Shown: positions 34,089-47,900 of the stretch, piece after piece
How positions within the stretch are numbered: the first letter of the stretch is position 1
Layout of the letters: each line of letters opens with the position of its first letter
Assembly: GCA_024138025.1 (NCBI GenBank)
Contig: JAMXBD010000233.1
Span: 930,001 to 994,000 of the forward strand
Direction: 5' to 3'
Source of the DNA: Combretum micranthum
Lineage: Eukaryota > Streptophyta > Magnoliopsida > Myrtales > Combretaceae
Length of the DNA stretch: 64,000 nucleotides
Position numbers and translations under genes: made by a program
The notes under the pieces: generated by a model
What the model saw: the letters and a program-made list of their open reading frames with translations, nothing else
Told to the model about the DNA's origin: nothing
Database searches by the model: none

Positions 34089-35039
34089 ATTTAATACAAT
34101 TCCTTATTCCATCTCTTTTTTTATTTTTGGGTAATTGACAATTGCGAGGGAAATTGTGTCCCATCATCACTACCACTTCACAAAATTAAAAAAGAATTGT
34201 ATTACATATTGTATTTGCAATTGTGCTATATTGTTTAGATGGGATAACTTATTTAATACATTTATGCATCTTTTATTTTAATTGATGTTTAATTTTTAAA
34301 GTAAATTTAAAAAACACCGCTTGAAGGAATTTATTCACATACTCTATCAAATTTGAAAAGATGTGTATAAATAAGAGTAAAAGTAGGTAGACCATTGATT
34401 TACTTATTTTTGGCAGGACACCTATTGAGGATATATCACATGAAAAAGTGAAATGTATAAGTATCTTATGTGGGATCACTAGGATATTCCATTCCTAATT
34501 AGCACACCCTTAATAGAGAGTATTGGCAAAGATAAGTAGTATTAGGATTACAATCTTTTTTTCATAGATACCTAAACTCTGCGAAAATTACATTAATGCC
34601 CTTATTTAGGCAACGCTCTACTTTTGCAAAACAATAGAATAGTAATACATAATACCATTACGGGGAGACAGGGAAAAATAAACCATTTATTAGGAGGTCC
34701 CCAGCGATGTTACTTCCTAGGTGGCTGCCATCTCAATTTGAAGGCTTTAGGGAAAGATTTTTTTTTTTCCCCTACCTTTGTTATGTTTATTTTTTATTTT
34801 ATAATTTTTATTATTTTATTCGCTGTGTGATAAAGTGATAAGCGCATCAGGGTATTTTAGAAGTTTTCCCAAATTTCTATTTGTGTAAACGAAAGGGCAT
34901 CTTCATTGTTTTCATTACAAAACGATGGTAGTACCGTTGATTGTATCTACTCGTACCTGTTAACATATATTGAGACTGGAATGACACTATATAAGTTATA
35001 TAAACGAAATATCCTAAAAATTATTTTATAATTGTGTGT
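34089..35039. other. Downstream region of the esterase
   Basis: Contains the probable 3' UTR; no clear AATAAA was assigned. About 34663-34760 is less AT-rich (GGGGAGACAGGG, GGAGGTCCCCAGCG) but shows no gene. Confidence 0.35.
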
Positions 35040-35650
35040 GTAACGATTTGATTACAATAATCACATGCATACTGCAGGACTATCATACTCTACATGATCT
35101 AGGAAAACGATACATATGAAGGTGATCAAGAAGAGATATGTGTAGAGAAGAGAGTAGACAATCTAAATAGGTTTTAACACAGTGTGATAGGTGGGTAGGA
35201 TAAAAAGCATCAATCCCACTAAGTACGATGAATTGAAGTTGTTCTTGATTAGATTAAGTGATTGATTGATTAAGATGAAAATTTGCAGCACAATGATGTT
35301 TTCCTAATATTTTTCATTATCCAAATGAGGTTACACTATGAGCATTTATAGGGAATTTAGCTATTTGTGTATCCGTTAGATTAATGACGACAATTGCTAG
35401 ATGAGTTCCTCTCATGATAGATATTAAAGCGGACTCCTTTATGGACCCAGGCCTATTAAAGGCATTATTTATAATGTGTGAGCTAAATGATAGAATTGAT
35501 TAGGCTAATTCTAACGAATCCTATTCTAAACTTACCTATCAAATCTCCCTTGATCATCCTAATAAACTGAGCGTAACTCTTTAAACCTGTTACCTTAACC
35601 AAGAGAATTAGACTCAAATAAAAACTAGGCTTAAAGCTAATATAATCTGA
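35040..35650 (-). repeat. LTR-like remnant B
   Basis: A diverged relative of remnant A (32790-33375), with shared phrases in the same order and orientation. No coding capacity. Ends and target duplication could not be defined. Confidence 0.45.
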
Positions 35651-38600
35651 TTTAATCATCTACATTAATCAAAGGCAAAACATTATATAAACCAAAGATA
35701 GCATTATTCCATCTTAAACCCATTCACCTATCTTTATCTCTCTCTCTCTCTCTCTCTCTTCTATATATATATATATATCTTCATTAAAACACATCCCACA
35801 TAAGCAAGATTTTTTATTGAAATCACAATTCCTCTAAAACTCATGGCAGGACAAAGTTCTTTAAGAAGGTGAAAAACTCATAAAACTCTTTTCTTTATCA
35901 TTCTTGGATAATTCATCATTAACTGTTAACATCTGTACAATTCTTATTCAAAGGAATTGCTAACAACATAACAAATGGAATAAAAAATCACAAATGGTGC
36001 GACAAAAAAATCACAAACCGTACGTAAATCATAAAATCCTTACCTATCATTTTCACTATACGAACAAGTTATTCATGAAAATTAAATTCGTGATTTTGTA
36101 GGACATGAGGAGAGCGAATATTGACGGTGAACAAGGAAGGAACGATAAACACCACGTCGATCCTACTCGCTAAGATGGGACTCTTTTAACCGAATGTTGT
36201 TATGAAATGTTAGTGGCTTATGTGCAGAAGTAAAAATTTATAACGAAATATATGATATGGTGAAATAAGATCATGAAATATACACACATATAGTTTGAGA
36301 TCAATGAAAACTTGAATGAAATTAAAGGAAAAACTTTATGTACATAGATGTTTGATCTAAAGATTGAAATTTATAGACAGATTTGGGTTAATAATAAACC
36401 ATTGATCGTAAAATCAATGTAAACTGAATTAGAGGATAAATTAATGATAAAGAGTTAAAGATTTCATTTTTTATGGAAAAGAATAGAGGGAAAATTAAAA
36501 AAAAAAATCCCTAAAGCTATGTTAGATCGATCTAAGGTCTAGCCAAGGAGGAAATGTAACTATAGTAAACCATTCAACCAGTCGACCAAATAGTTGGCCA
36601 TCTTACCTTTTGGCTAACCATCCTAGGCAACCCCCACACCCCCTTCCCCTGTTAACAAGTACATGTCCACTATAGTTCAATATTACAAAATGTACACTTT
36701 AGATATAAAAAATTATGTCTTAAATATAATTTTGTTGCAAGAACAAGCATTGCTTTTTTTCCTTCTAGAAATAGAACTTTTTTATTAATTTTCATCGTAA
36801 AATTTCTATCTTAAAAAGCCAGTTTTTCTATAGTGCAAAGTCCATAGAAATTGAATGTAGGTGCAGGCTATTTTAGTTATTTTTTTTAATTTGAAAAATA
36901 TATTTAATTTAAAATTTGCTAAAAAAACAATTAAAATCAGGCAATATAATTTTCAAATTTGTTTATTATACAAAATTAGTTTTTTTTAATAGGATATGGA
37001 ATTTGAAGTTTAAGTGAACACCATATAGGGTTATTATTGTTAGTTTGCTTATGCATACTAGGTTTAATGTTTAGGAGTAACAAATATTTGAATTAATTCA
37101 TATTATAAATGTTGTAGGTTATAATGGGTGAAATGTTTGTGAACAATTGAAAATGTATGGATCCAAGTTTTTAAAAATGTTTTCCTTCAACCATTTCTTA
37201 TTGAAGTTTTTGTTTCCATTAGTAGAGGTCATAGGAAATGTTGTTTCACTAGGGTGGCACCTTATGACCAAGTGAGACATTGAGAAATGTTAACACCGAC
37301 TCTCAATACTCTCTTTTAATAGCCTCTTTCTTGTTTTGGTCAATTTTTATATTCAATTTATACATAATTAAGGATTTTTTTTTCTCTTTCTTTATTAATG
37401 TTTTATTATTTTCTCTCTCTTCATTCAACCCTAAAAATTAGTATTATCTAATTAATGATTTTTTTTTTTACCATCTCAAAGCTTTACTTTATTTTTTATG
37501 GAGGGAAGACTAAAATAGAAAAAAAAATAATGGAGGGAAGACACAACACCTAAATACAATTTAATTTGACAATGTAAAGTCACAATTAACATAAAAAATT
37601 ATTTCAACACAACTAAATAAAATTAAAAAAAAACATAAATATCTAAACTTTCATTTAGATCAAACTTCATTGACACTTACTCAAAAAAGAAATAAACTTT
37701 TAAAGATTATATAATAGAAAAGAATTAAAGAAATAACTTCTAAGTAATTCATTACTAAAAGACTAAATATTAATAAACTTTAATAAACCTATTTCATAGG
37801 TGGACAACCATAAATCACAAATTACTCAGAAACTAAAATAAGAATAAAACTATTTTATCAATAAAAAAAAAAACTAGCCTGTGCTGATGATAAAATATTC
37901 TTATATTAGAAACACCTTAATTTGTAGTTGTTTTACCAATAAAAGATTAAAGAAAATTTAAACATATCTTAGATATTGCATGTAAAATAAAGTAATTGCT
38001 TGTAATTGTTTACACTATGGAGTACTTCATTATATAATTTTTTGACATTACATGAGGAAAGCTTTTCCTCCATTATTTTTTCCTATTTCATTTTTTCCCT
38101 CCTTATATAGTAAAGTAAAGCTTTGGAGATGTGAAAATTTATTAATTGGGTAATATATTTTTCAAGTTTGAATGAAGATAAAGAAAATAATATAACTTTA
38201 ATAAAGAAATAGAAAAAAAAACTACTATAATTATACTTAAGATTGGTTATAAATAGACCAATAAAAAAAGAAAGTGTTGATAGCATTTCTTTTTTTTTTT
38301 TTTAACTTCTTTAGACTAGAACTGAATTTCATTCATTAAAGCACATTGAAATACGAGTACATATAGTACATACAAAATACATTAAAAAAAATGGGATCTA
38401 AATATCCAATCAATATATAGACATATTTTTTAGATAAAAATGAGTTACAATGACCCAAAAAAAAAAATTCTAGTGCAATCACGAAATGAAGGAATGATCT
38501 CATAAAAGAAAAAAAGAAAAGCTAAGTGAAAACAAAAACCTAGATCCAAAAATGCGATTTTTTATTTGTTAGCCGAAACTAATTGTAAACCTTCAAATTT

Positions 38601-40379
38601 AAATCAAGATGTTCTTTTTGTCGATAGAGAACCGATTAGGAAGCTTTAGATTTAAGTCAAAATGTCATTTTATTGAAGAGTCATATAGTGAAAATTGCAG
38701 TAATACTAATGAAGTTGGGATAGACAATCAAAATATGATGACCGCCGCTTCTAAATTTTTCTTAAGGAAGAAAACCATAATATAGAGAGAGAGACTTTAG
38801 AATTTTCTATTGCATTATTATAAAGGTTTTAAGATCATTTGATCCACTAAGTTTGGTATGACTAAAAGAGAATGTAATGTCATAATATTTTTAAATCTGT
38901 CCAGTATAGTATAACCACATTCAGTTTTGGATGCGAAAGGATTCATGTTTATAAAAGCTGTTTTCTTGGGTCTAATCCAATTGAATCCTGTTAATGTTTA
39001 TTTGTTTATGTTTATAGTAATTATATTTAATAAATTGATTTAATATGTGATGTGTTGTTTGATAACCCGTTGCTTTAGTTATTATAAGTTAGATTGTGCT
39101 TACTCCTTAAAGGTTTTATGATTGACGATGGCTATGATTTTATGAGCGACGATGTTTCTCCAACTGTCCATTGTTCAAGTCCACGGCCCATGATAACACT
39201 AATTTGCCATTTTAAAACGAACGTTTCTAATAATGGGACTTGGCAATGCCTAACTGCATGCATACAGCCAGCACATGACATTGCTAACATATTTGTGGAT
39301 TGAGATAATAAAAGTTTTTAAAATTTTATATAACCTAATAGTTTAAACGTACGTTTCTAATAGCTTTATGTACTTAATTCTGATAGTGAGCAAAAAAATT
39401 CAATATTGGAACCTCGAACTGAAATCCACAAGCTATACAAGTTGTAACGTACTGGACCGGGACCCGGGTATTAAAGTAAATCAAAAATAAAATTTAAAAA
39501 AGAGTGGATTCGAAGTCTAAAGATGGCCTGGGCCAAGAAAAAAAAAAAAAAAAAAAAAGTCTAAAGGTGGCCACCGGTACTCAATTGCGAGCTTTTTATG
39601 GCCTAATACCATCGTTAGCATTACCAGCAACGCAAGCTTCTACGGTCCCATAAATAAAATTATTTAATTATTAAAATAAATATAATAATTAAAATTTTAA
39701 TTATTTTAGTGATTCGATATCGATTAAGTATCATATGAACCGTTGAATAGTGATGGACGATTTCGATCAAAATTAATAACAAGAAGTAATATAAGTGCAT
39801 GATAAGATATTTTTTCATTTAAAAATGTTTACTTTATTTTAAAAATGTTATAAGAGAGGCTTTTATCTTATTTATATTAATTATGAAAATCATAATATAA
39901 AAATTAAATAAAGATAACATAAAAAATAAACAAAGATGTAGTTTTTTAAAACTTATAAATAAAACCCTAATATTTAAAATTACAAGTATCTTAATAGTTG
40001 AAGACCCCCGTCTAAATGGCCGTTTGAATATCTTTAATCAGAAGTCTTTTTTCCTAGAGTTAGGTGGCCTAAAGCATAAACAAAAAAAAAAAAAAAAAAA
40101 AAAAAGAAAAACGAAAAATAAAAAAGCGACAAATAAAATAAAGAATTCAATTAGCTCTTTATGTTAAAAGCACGTGAAGTATTATGTCTTGTCAAACGCC
40201 ACCATTAAAGTTACTTTTAAGGGCTAAAGTGGAGTGCTCTGACAACGGGGTAGCTGGCTGGGACCCTTGCATATCATTCATTTTCTATATATTTAAGTAA
40301 GGCAAGGCTATAGGCTATTTCGGTGGTGTTTATTTATATATTTATTTATTTATTGAGATTGATGATTGTTTCTGCAAGA
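35651..40379. other. AT-rich intergenic DNA
   Basis: No gene was found. It includes a (CT)n(AT)n microsatellite at 35737-35779. A moderately complex stretch at about 36060-36650 is possibly an LTR relic (GTGCAGAAGTAAAAATTT, CACGTCGATCC). There are poly-A runs at about 39540-39558 and 40082-40105. Short open frames here are compositional. Confidence 0.45.
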
Positions 40380-40965
40380 GACCTATATATAAGGATGCGA
40401 TCGGGCTAGGTTTTGAACGAGTCATGTGAACTTAAATCCGAACTTATTAATTATGAGATATATCAAATTTGATTCTATAACTTTATAAGATTTTCTTTCT
40501 ATATCTAAACCTACTCTATAGGATTTACTTTGAAATCCACTACCCACCTGGTTATCTATCCGATTACCTATCTGTCTACCCGTGATTATCAATCCGAATC
40601 CGTCTCATTTATTTTTTTCAATAGATTTAGTAGGCTTAAGCTATAAAATCTAATAATATATCAATTCACCTTCTCTTTGCTAAACTGTTTTTAAATTTAG
40701 CCTGTTACTATGTTTATATTTAATAAATGCATTTATATTTAATTTTTTTTCAATAAGACTAACTGGTCGGATGATACAGGTCGGGTATCCATCGAGTTTT
40801 AGTAGTATTCAAACCCAACCCTAATACCCTACAGGGTTTTTTACCTATATCCAAACCTAACCCTATTACCTTATAGGGTTCGATCCTATAAGGTTTTTAT
40901 CGGGTTGGATGGGTCAGAAACCTGTTAATGGCTAACCCAGTTGCATCTGTACCTATATAGACTGG
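40380..40965. repeat. GGGTCGGGTTT-type degenerate repeat
   Basis: Repeated words CAAACCTAACCCTA, CCTATAAGG/TTATAGGG, CGGGTTGGATGGGTC and GATCGGGCTAGG occur in both orientations. This is the style of widespread plant non-autonomous hAT-like repeats. Ends and duplication are not defined, so the class is a guess. Confidence 0.35.
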
Positions 40966-42647
40966 TATGGCTAGAATTGAATTTTTAGCACGTCACAGAT
41001 CTACTTTAACCCGAGTGTATTGGTCGCTTATCCATGGTTGGTATTACGGTACAAGATGTATAACTCCCAAAAACTTAAGATTTGTATAAATATCATGATT
41101 TGAATGCATTTATGATTTCAAATCTTACATACTCAACTAATCATTTCTTAGAATGTTTTGATGATAGATACAAGTTTAAAATTGTATATTCAAGTTACAA
41201 TTTCAATGTCACATTCTATTACATATAAAATAATCCAACACCAACTATAAGTTAATAAACATACAGATGTCAAAATTATGAATTTATCTATATGATTCTA
41301 CTTTATGATTTTGAGATGCCTTTTGATATTTTTTGGTGTAATCTTTCTATTTCAATCGAGTATGTAGATAAACTTGATAGAATCTTACATTTTTAATCAA
41401 ATCTATTGATTTCACCTATTTGATTCAAATATGCTATAATATATGAAAATATATATAACTATGTTTTTATAAATTCATCAACCATTATGATGATTATATG
41501 ATACATCTTTCTTATCACATTTCAATTTTTGTTTTCATACTCTCTCTCCTCCTAACTCTTTGTTCTACGTTTATACAATTCATTTAAGTTGGTTGTACGT
41601 TATTTCATTTATATAATTAAAAATTTAATACAAGAAGAAACGTTTGATTCTTATTTAATTCATTACTAATACTTCTTTAAAACAAAATGATAGACTTAAT
41701 ATTGACTCTATTCGTTATTTTTTTATGTATTTTATGTTATGAATCAAAAGTTATTATGAAACAAAAAACCTTAATTTTTTACATTCATTATATATTTCAA
41801 ATTTTTTTACAACTTATGTAAACATATCTATAGTTTTTTAATGCTATTTTGTTTAAATTGTGGAAACTTACGTTAATACATATTGATCCTATATTCCAAT
41901 TTTACAAACTTTTTAGCAATTTTATGTAGAATTACGAGTTTGATAGCCTTATAAACACCATCACGATAACCCATCAGTCCATGGCATGTCTCCATTGATA
42001 GTCATCACCCTCCACGGATCGACCAGCTCAAAACCACCACCATCCTAGCAGAAATCATATTTCACCTGACCTTTTAAAAATTAAAAAAGAGTTAGAGGCA
42101 AGTCAAACCGACTAGATCTTCTTTAAGTCATAGGAATTGATCTATTGACTTGATCTTCTTTAATTCATAGGAATTGATCTAATTCTAACATGTGAAATAA
42201 TCCTTAGAAATAGACCTTTTTCAAGCTTTTCAATGATGATTTAACTGCAAAATGTAATTACTAATTACAAAAAAGGCTATGTGCAAGAGCCTACTTTTGG
42301 TACAGGATTTTTTCCTGTGATAGTTGAATTCATATTGGCTTCAAATAAATATTTTGGAAAATTCAAAATGTGTCCCCAATAGCCTAAAAAGTTTATATAA
42401 AAAAAATAAAGAAGAAAAAGAAAATTCGTCTTAGGATTTCCATTCCCCACTAACTTTTTGCAACAATAAGGGCAAGCAACATCGAGGGATGTCTTTCTCA
42501 TGGTTTTGGACCTCAACAAGGTAAAAGTAAACAGTTGGAAGCTAGATGGGTCAAATGGCTTTTCACAACTCACAGGGTTGTCCAAGTGGTGAGGAAAAAA
42601 GTGTCACGTCATTGGAGCTGATAGAAAATTTTAAGAAAAAGGAAGTG
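40966..42647. other. AT-rich intergenic DNA
   Basis: No gene or RNA was recognised. A 32-bp imperfect duplication TTGATCTTCTTTAA.TCATAGGAATTGATCTA occurs at about 42111-42180. Confidence 0.4.
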
Positions 42648-42794
42648 TTGGTTTTGGTAGTTTGTTTTATATATATATTTTTATTTATATTTAATTTGTT
42701 TGATTTATTTATAAGTAAAATTATTTATTTTTATTTTATTTTTCAATAAATAATCTGTTTGAAAATGTCTATGTGTGACAAAACAAACAGAACC
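42648..42794. mobile_element. MITE copy 4
   Basis: Begins GTTGGTTTTGGTAGTTTG and ends AAACAAACAGAACC. The internal AAATAATCTGTTTGAAAA matches the family of 5266-5497. It is shorter than copy 1. Confidence 0.5.
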
Positions 42795-43816
42795 TAAAGC
42801 TGGTTGATTTTACTAACAGCTGCAACATATCAAAAATACTTTCGGCTAATTCCGACGAATTAAAAAATAAAATAATTGGACACGACAAGTCACAAATGTA
42901 TAGTTTTAACAAAAATTTAATAGTCTACGCTCCTTAACCAACCCCATGGCCTATAATTTGTGATTGTTGGAGGGGCAGCCATCAAACCCACCATGGGCAT
43001 GGGGCCTGGGAGAATCCTAACGTTTGAGGTGATCGCGTAAGGGCGGGAAATGGTCCAAATGGACACCAGCCTCCACAAGGATTGAAATGGAAACATGTGA
43101 TGTAAAGTAATTCTAACTATAAAAAAAAAAAAAAAAAAAGTTTACTCAGAAATCCGCCAAATGTAATACACATCTGATAAGTAAATATTAAGTAATCATG
43201 AATACTTTTTTATTACTTAATAGTATTTATCAATCATGGGAGATAATTATTTTAAAAACTATTAATTATCTCTTTTATATCTCAAAATATGATTGGTAGT
43301 TTTTATCACGTATATATACATTTTGTGAATTATCTTGTGAATATTTTATCGTAAAAATAGGCTTCAAATATAAAAATGATAGTGTGTATTACTTGCTAGA
43401 GTTGTGCAGTATTTCTTCATTTATTATCATCAACTAATGGATTAGAAAATTATTGCTATCTAATCATGTTTAAAACGAGTAAGATGGACGTGTGATTTCT
43501 TGGTTTTATATTCCATGTGGCCATGACACGATTTTCATGCTTCTTTGTTCACGTCACGATAGTCCTTCCGTCTTTCTGGCCAACCGCGTAATAATAGTCT
43601 AGTGTGATGCATTCAGACTTCACATCTTAGTTTGCTAAGTTCTCAAAAGGAAAAATATTATTGGTAAAATTTTATGACCACATCGCTCTTCTTAATTCTT
43701 GTGTCAAATCGGAATATGTACGATTAATAGGAAATGACCACCATCCTTTTATCGAGATATGATAAAATTGATTTTTCTCTTTTTTATTTACCACAAAACA
43801 ATAAAATGGAAGAGGG

Positions 43817-43817
<1 letters not shown>
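42795..43817. other. Intergenic DNA
   Basis: Mixed composition around 42930-43070 (GGGGCAGCC, GGCATGGGGCCTGGGAG) with no usable frame. The rest is AT-rich. No gene was found. Confidence 0.4.
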
Positions 43818-43849
<32 letters not shown>

Positions 43850-43880
43850 GGGTGGGGCGGTGGGGGGGGTTGTGTGGGTT
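43818..43880 (+). repeat. 31-base G run with G-rich tail
   Basis: G run at 43818-43848, followed by TGGGTGGGGCGGTGGGGGGGG. The poly-Gly frame through it is an artefact. It has G-quadruplex-forming potential on the + strand. The true run length is uncertain in any assembly. Confidence 0.9.
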
Positions 43881-45429
43881 GGAACCAACCGACGCAGTTA
43901 TCAAATCATAGTCACGACTCATCAATCAATATATGACAGTTTTTTTCTTTTTAATTATATCCTCCTTTATATACATTGTCATGGTCTAATTCCCATGGTT
44001 CCCTTCAAGTTCCGAGATCTGTGATATCTTAAAAAATTTAAACATTAAATAATTATAGTTAATTCAAGTAAAAAAAAGGCAAAAAAAAAAATTAACTTAA
44101 GATTAAGTTAGTCCTAATAATAATTGTTTTTGGCCTATTATTTAAAAAAAGTTTTAGAGTTGTGTATTTATTTATATACAAACACTTCCACTTTTAATTG
44201 TAATATTAACAATGTGAAATTATAAAATATTCAAGATACAAAAAAGTCTCATATATACAAAAACAAATTCTATTGTTAGAAAAGAAGAGTTCATTTTAGT
44301 TAATAGTCTATATAAACTCAACAAGATATTATTTTTTATCGCTTGCATTATTAATACCAATACATTAAATGTCGTAAATAGCAAATAAATTTCACTATTC
44401 ACTTGAACTCAGTTTTAGTATTTGTTTCATAATGACAATTATTTCATTTCTAGTATTTTCCTTTCCTTTTTTTCCTTTTTTTTTAATGGCATGGAACCTT
44501 TTTGTGGCATGGAACCATTTGAATCATTAGCTCTACAATTGGTTCTTGAATCAACGATTTCTAAACCTCTAAGTAAGACATTTTAGGAGGTTAAACTGGC
44601 CGGTGAGTCTATGGCATGTTCAAACTTACCTTCTTCAGTCCGGTTCCTAGTTTTGAAACTATCGATGACAAGTCTGGTCGATTCCTACTTTAGAATCAAC
44701 TTGTGATAATGTCTATCGCTTTAATCTTATCTTAAGCTTTAGTCATAGTAAAAGTAATACTATGAAAATGGAAGGATTTTGAATCAAAAATGGAGATAAT
44801 TCTATTCTTATAATTGGATTTATATATGGAATCATCGATTCCATTTATAGATTATAACAACATTTTTAAAAAATATGCTCATATTTCCTTTGTATGCAAG
44901 AATTATCTTGAATAGAAGGATTGAATAGAATATAATGAATGGGTAAATAATTTCCTATATTCGAAATCCTTAAATAGAATAGAATGAGTTGAAAATAATT
45001 TCTATATTTGGAATCCTCAATAATAATAAATAATGTAGATCCTTAGTAATAAATATAATAATAAATATGTGATACAATCAATCTTCCGCCCAAACCCAAA
45101 GTATAAAAGCCAATTAACTCTCTTAGTTACCCTAACTCTCTTCTTCGCAAGCTAAGTGTTTCCTGCCTCTCTTCACTTTACCTCTTGTGTTTGTGATATG
45201 GAACCCTAGACTAATTCGTTATGTTGAATGAATGGAAACTCGATTGTGACTGTTCAAGAAGTCACCAACTCCAATTAACACCATTTTATGTAAGATGGGA
45301 CATAGCCCTTTTTTCCATTCAACTCATTTTTTTTTTTACATGTATAAGTACAAGTAATTAAAACTACTTTCAATTATTTTAGTTGTAATCAACGGGATTT
45401 ACAAAATTGTACATGCATATCTATTTCTT
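43881..45429. other. AT-rich intergenic DNA left of gypsy-2
   Basis: No coding region. About 44485-44720 has GGAACC/GGTTCC words like the repeat at 466-2835. TATAAAAGCC at 45102-45111 followed by a pyrimidine-rich stretch looks promoter-like on the + strand but leads to no reading frame. The gypsy-2 3' LTR would be expected here but was not identified. Confidence 0.4.
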
Positions 45430-46390
45430 GAAATCACGAAGCCGCCTTGATGTATTCCTAATCCTTTGTATGTTGGATGTAACATGTTTATCCTCTTCTT
45501 GAGACAAGACCTTGCCCTTAAGGTCAAAATTAGGATATATTTGCTTGAAATGCTGTAGATCTTCCCAAGTAGCATCTTCTAAGGGTAGCCATCCCATTGT
45601 ACTAATATCTGAGTCACCTTTGATCCACGTTGTAGGATACTTCTATAATCTAAAATGCATAAAGGCTTTTATAAATGGTTGATCCCATAAAAAGATGAAG
45701 GTAAAGTTAGTGGATTAATATTAGAGCCCTGAGCTGCACGTAAGCATGATACATGAAAAACATTACGAATTTTGGACCTGTTGGTAACTTTAAAAGATAC
45801 ACACATGATCATATTCGTTGAATAATTCGAAATGGGCCATAAAACGTCTATGAAAGTTTGCGATGAGTATTCCCTGATACTGTCACCTGCTTGTAGGTTT
45901 CAATTTGACATATACCCAATCCCCTACATCATAAGTGACTTCAGTTCGATGCTTATCAATATATCTCTTCATTCTATTTTGAGCAGCTTTTATATTAGTC
46001 TTCAAAATATATAGTATATAATCTTTTGTCAAAAGCTCCATATCGGTTGCTTCTAAAGTTGAAGTCCCTCTAGTGTACGTAGGAATAGAGGGTGGTTTTC
46101 TTCCCCAAACCACTTCAAAAGGTGTAAGTTGAGCACCTTTATGTTGAGAAGTATTTAAGAAAACTCAGGCCATGCCAAAAATTTGTACCACTGTGATGGT
46201 ACATCTATGACAAAGCACCAATATTGTTAAATGACTATTCAACAACTCCGTTTGAACACTCGATTGTGGATGATAAGCACTACTATAAGACAACTTAGAA
46301 CCACTTAAGTGAAATAACTCTTTCCAAAATCCACTCATGAATATTGAATCCCTATCCGAAACAATGGATCTTGGGAAAACCATGGGGTTT
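45430..46390 (-). pseudogene. gypsy-2 integrase and chromodomain
   Basis: 46383-46165 encodes the integrase core: RSIVSDRDSIFMSGFWKELF with a catalytic Asp, then YSSAYHPQSSVQTELLN with the catalytic Glu. 46113-45883 holds the segment after the core (MKRYIDKHRTEVTYDVGDWV). About 45610-45430 encodes a C-terminal chromodomain (TWEDLQHFKQIYPNFDLKGK, then EEDKHVTSNIQRIRN), which in the family targets integration to marked chromatin. Stops separate the parts. Confidence 0.8.
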
Positions 46391-47149
46391 AACTACCATT
46401 TGTAGAAATAACTGGCCACCTTAGTCTTTGAAAAATTTGAGTAAAAGCTCTCAAATGGCAATACTTCCATACCTTGTCTACTTCTACTAGCTACTACTAA
46501 ATATCTATATGACTTAGGAAGGCAAGTCACAAAGTCAATTGAGATATCCTCCCAAATCTACTTGGATATTGGAAGTGGTTGTGATAACCCAACTATTTTT
46601 TAGGTAGAGTATTTGGTTTATTAGCAAATTGTATAGTCTTACACAAATAGCTCCACATCATGTTTCATTTCTGGTCTAAATAGAACTGCGTTGCAACCTT
46701 CTTATACATTTATACCATAGTGTCTTGATGCAAGAGTCGAATGGAATTTATGTAAAATAGTAGGAATCAATTTTAATGTTAGAATTAAAAACAATTAACC
46801 TTTACATTATAATAGCCCTCCATTTAAGTGGCCATTTAAAATTGCTATCCTTGCTCAATCTGATTAATAATATCAGTGAAAGCTAGAATTTAAGTATATT
46901 CCTACTTCAAATCCTTAACTATATTAAAGAGTGGCATAGAACTATCTAATTGTAAGAGCATCCTATCATATCATCTTGAAAGTGCATCAGCTAAAACATT
47001 CTCTTGGCTTGACTTGTATGTAATTGTATAGTCATAGCTTAGCAATTTTGTTAAGTATCTATGTTCCTTAGGTGCAAAAATGACCTCAGAAAGAAGTTCC
47101 TTGAGACTTTTATGATCCATTCAAATTATAAAATGAGCCCCCAACAAAT

Positions 47150-47900
47150 ACTATCTCCATTTCTCAACTGCCTTTACCATCGCAAACAATTCTCTAACAT
47201 AGGCAGATGCCTTCATCATATGTGTTGGCATCTTCTTACTAAAGTACAAAATGGGTTTCTCCTCTTGTAACAAAACCGCCCCAACTCTAAACCCTAAGGC
47301 TTCCATCTTAACCACAAATTGTTTTGTAAAATCTAGCAACCTTAAAATAGGTACTAACATTAAAAGTTGCTTTAGTGTATCAAAAGCTCACCGAGCATTC
47401 TCTATCCATTGTACATCATCATTCTTTGTTAAATCAGTCAATGGACTCACAATAGAAGCATATGACTTGATAAATCTTCGGTAATATCCTGCGAGTCCCA
47501 AAAAAGCTCATAATTACTTCAAATTAATAGGTTTGGGCCATGCTTGACCAGCTTCTACCTCGCTTGGTTCTACTTGCACTCTTATCTTTGACATCAATAT
47601 TCAATGGAATCTTGTCCAAAAGCACATTTAGATTTCTTAAGATATAAAGTGTTAGTTTGCAATATCATTAACACCCTATCTAAATGTGCTACATGTTCCT
47701 CTAAAGACCTATTGTAAACAAGAATGTCATAAAAAAAAAAAAACACAATTACAAACTTTTGTAAGTAAGGTTTAAAATTCAAGTTCATTATGGATTGAAA
47801 ACTAGTTAGAGCATTGGTCAAGCCAAAAGGCATCACAAGGAACTCGTAATGTCCCTCATGAGTATGAAAGGAAGTCGTTGGAACATCCTCCAAAGCCATT
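47150..47900 (-). pseudogene. gypsy-2 reverse transcriptase and RNase H
   Basis: 47899-47594 encodes RT: GHYEFLVMPFGLTNALTSFQ and VIVFFFFYDILVYNRSLEEH. The active site is expected as FFDDILVYS; the first Asp reads Tyr, so activity is lost. 47360-47151 carries the start of RNase H (FVVKMEALGFRVGAVLLQEE and KPILYFSKKM), where the usual DAS/DASG start reads KMEAL. RT copies the element RNA; both domains are inactive here. Confidence 0.8.

Noticed and set aside
43734..44024. Poly-glycine frame with an ATG
   Set aside because: Artefact of the 31-base G run; no conserved sequence on either side.
45090..45260. Plus-strand promoter (TATAAAAGCC) and leader of a new gene
   Set aside because: No reading frame or splice-joined exon follows; the next coding-like DNA is gypsy-2 on the other strand.
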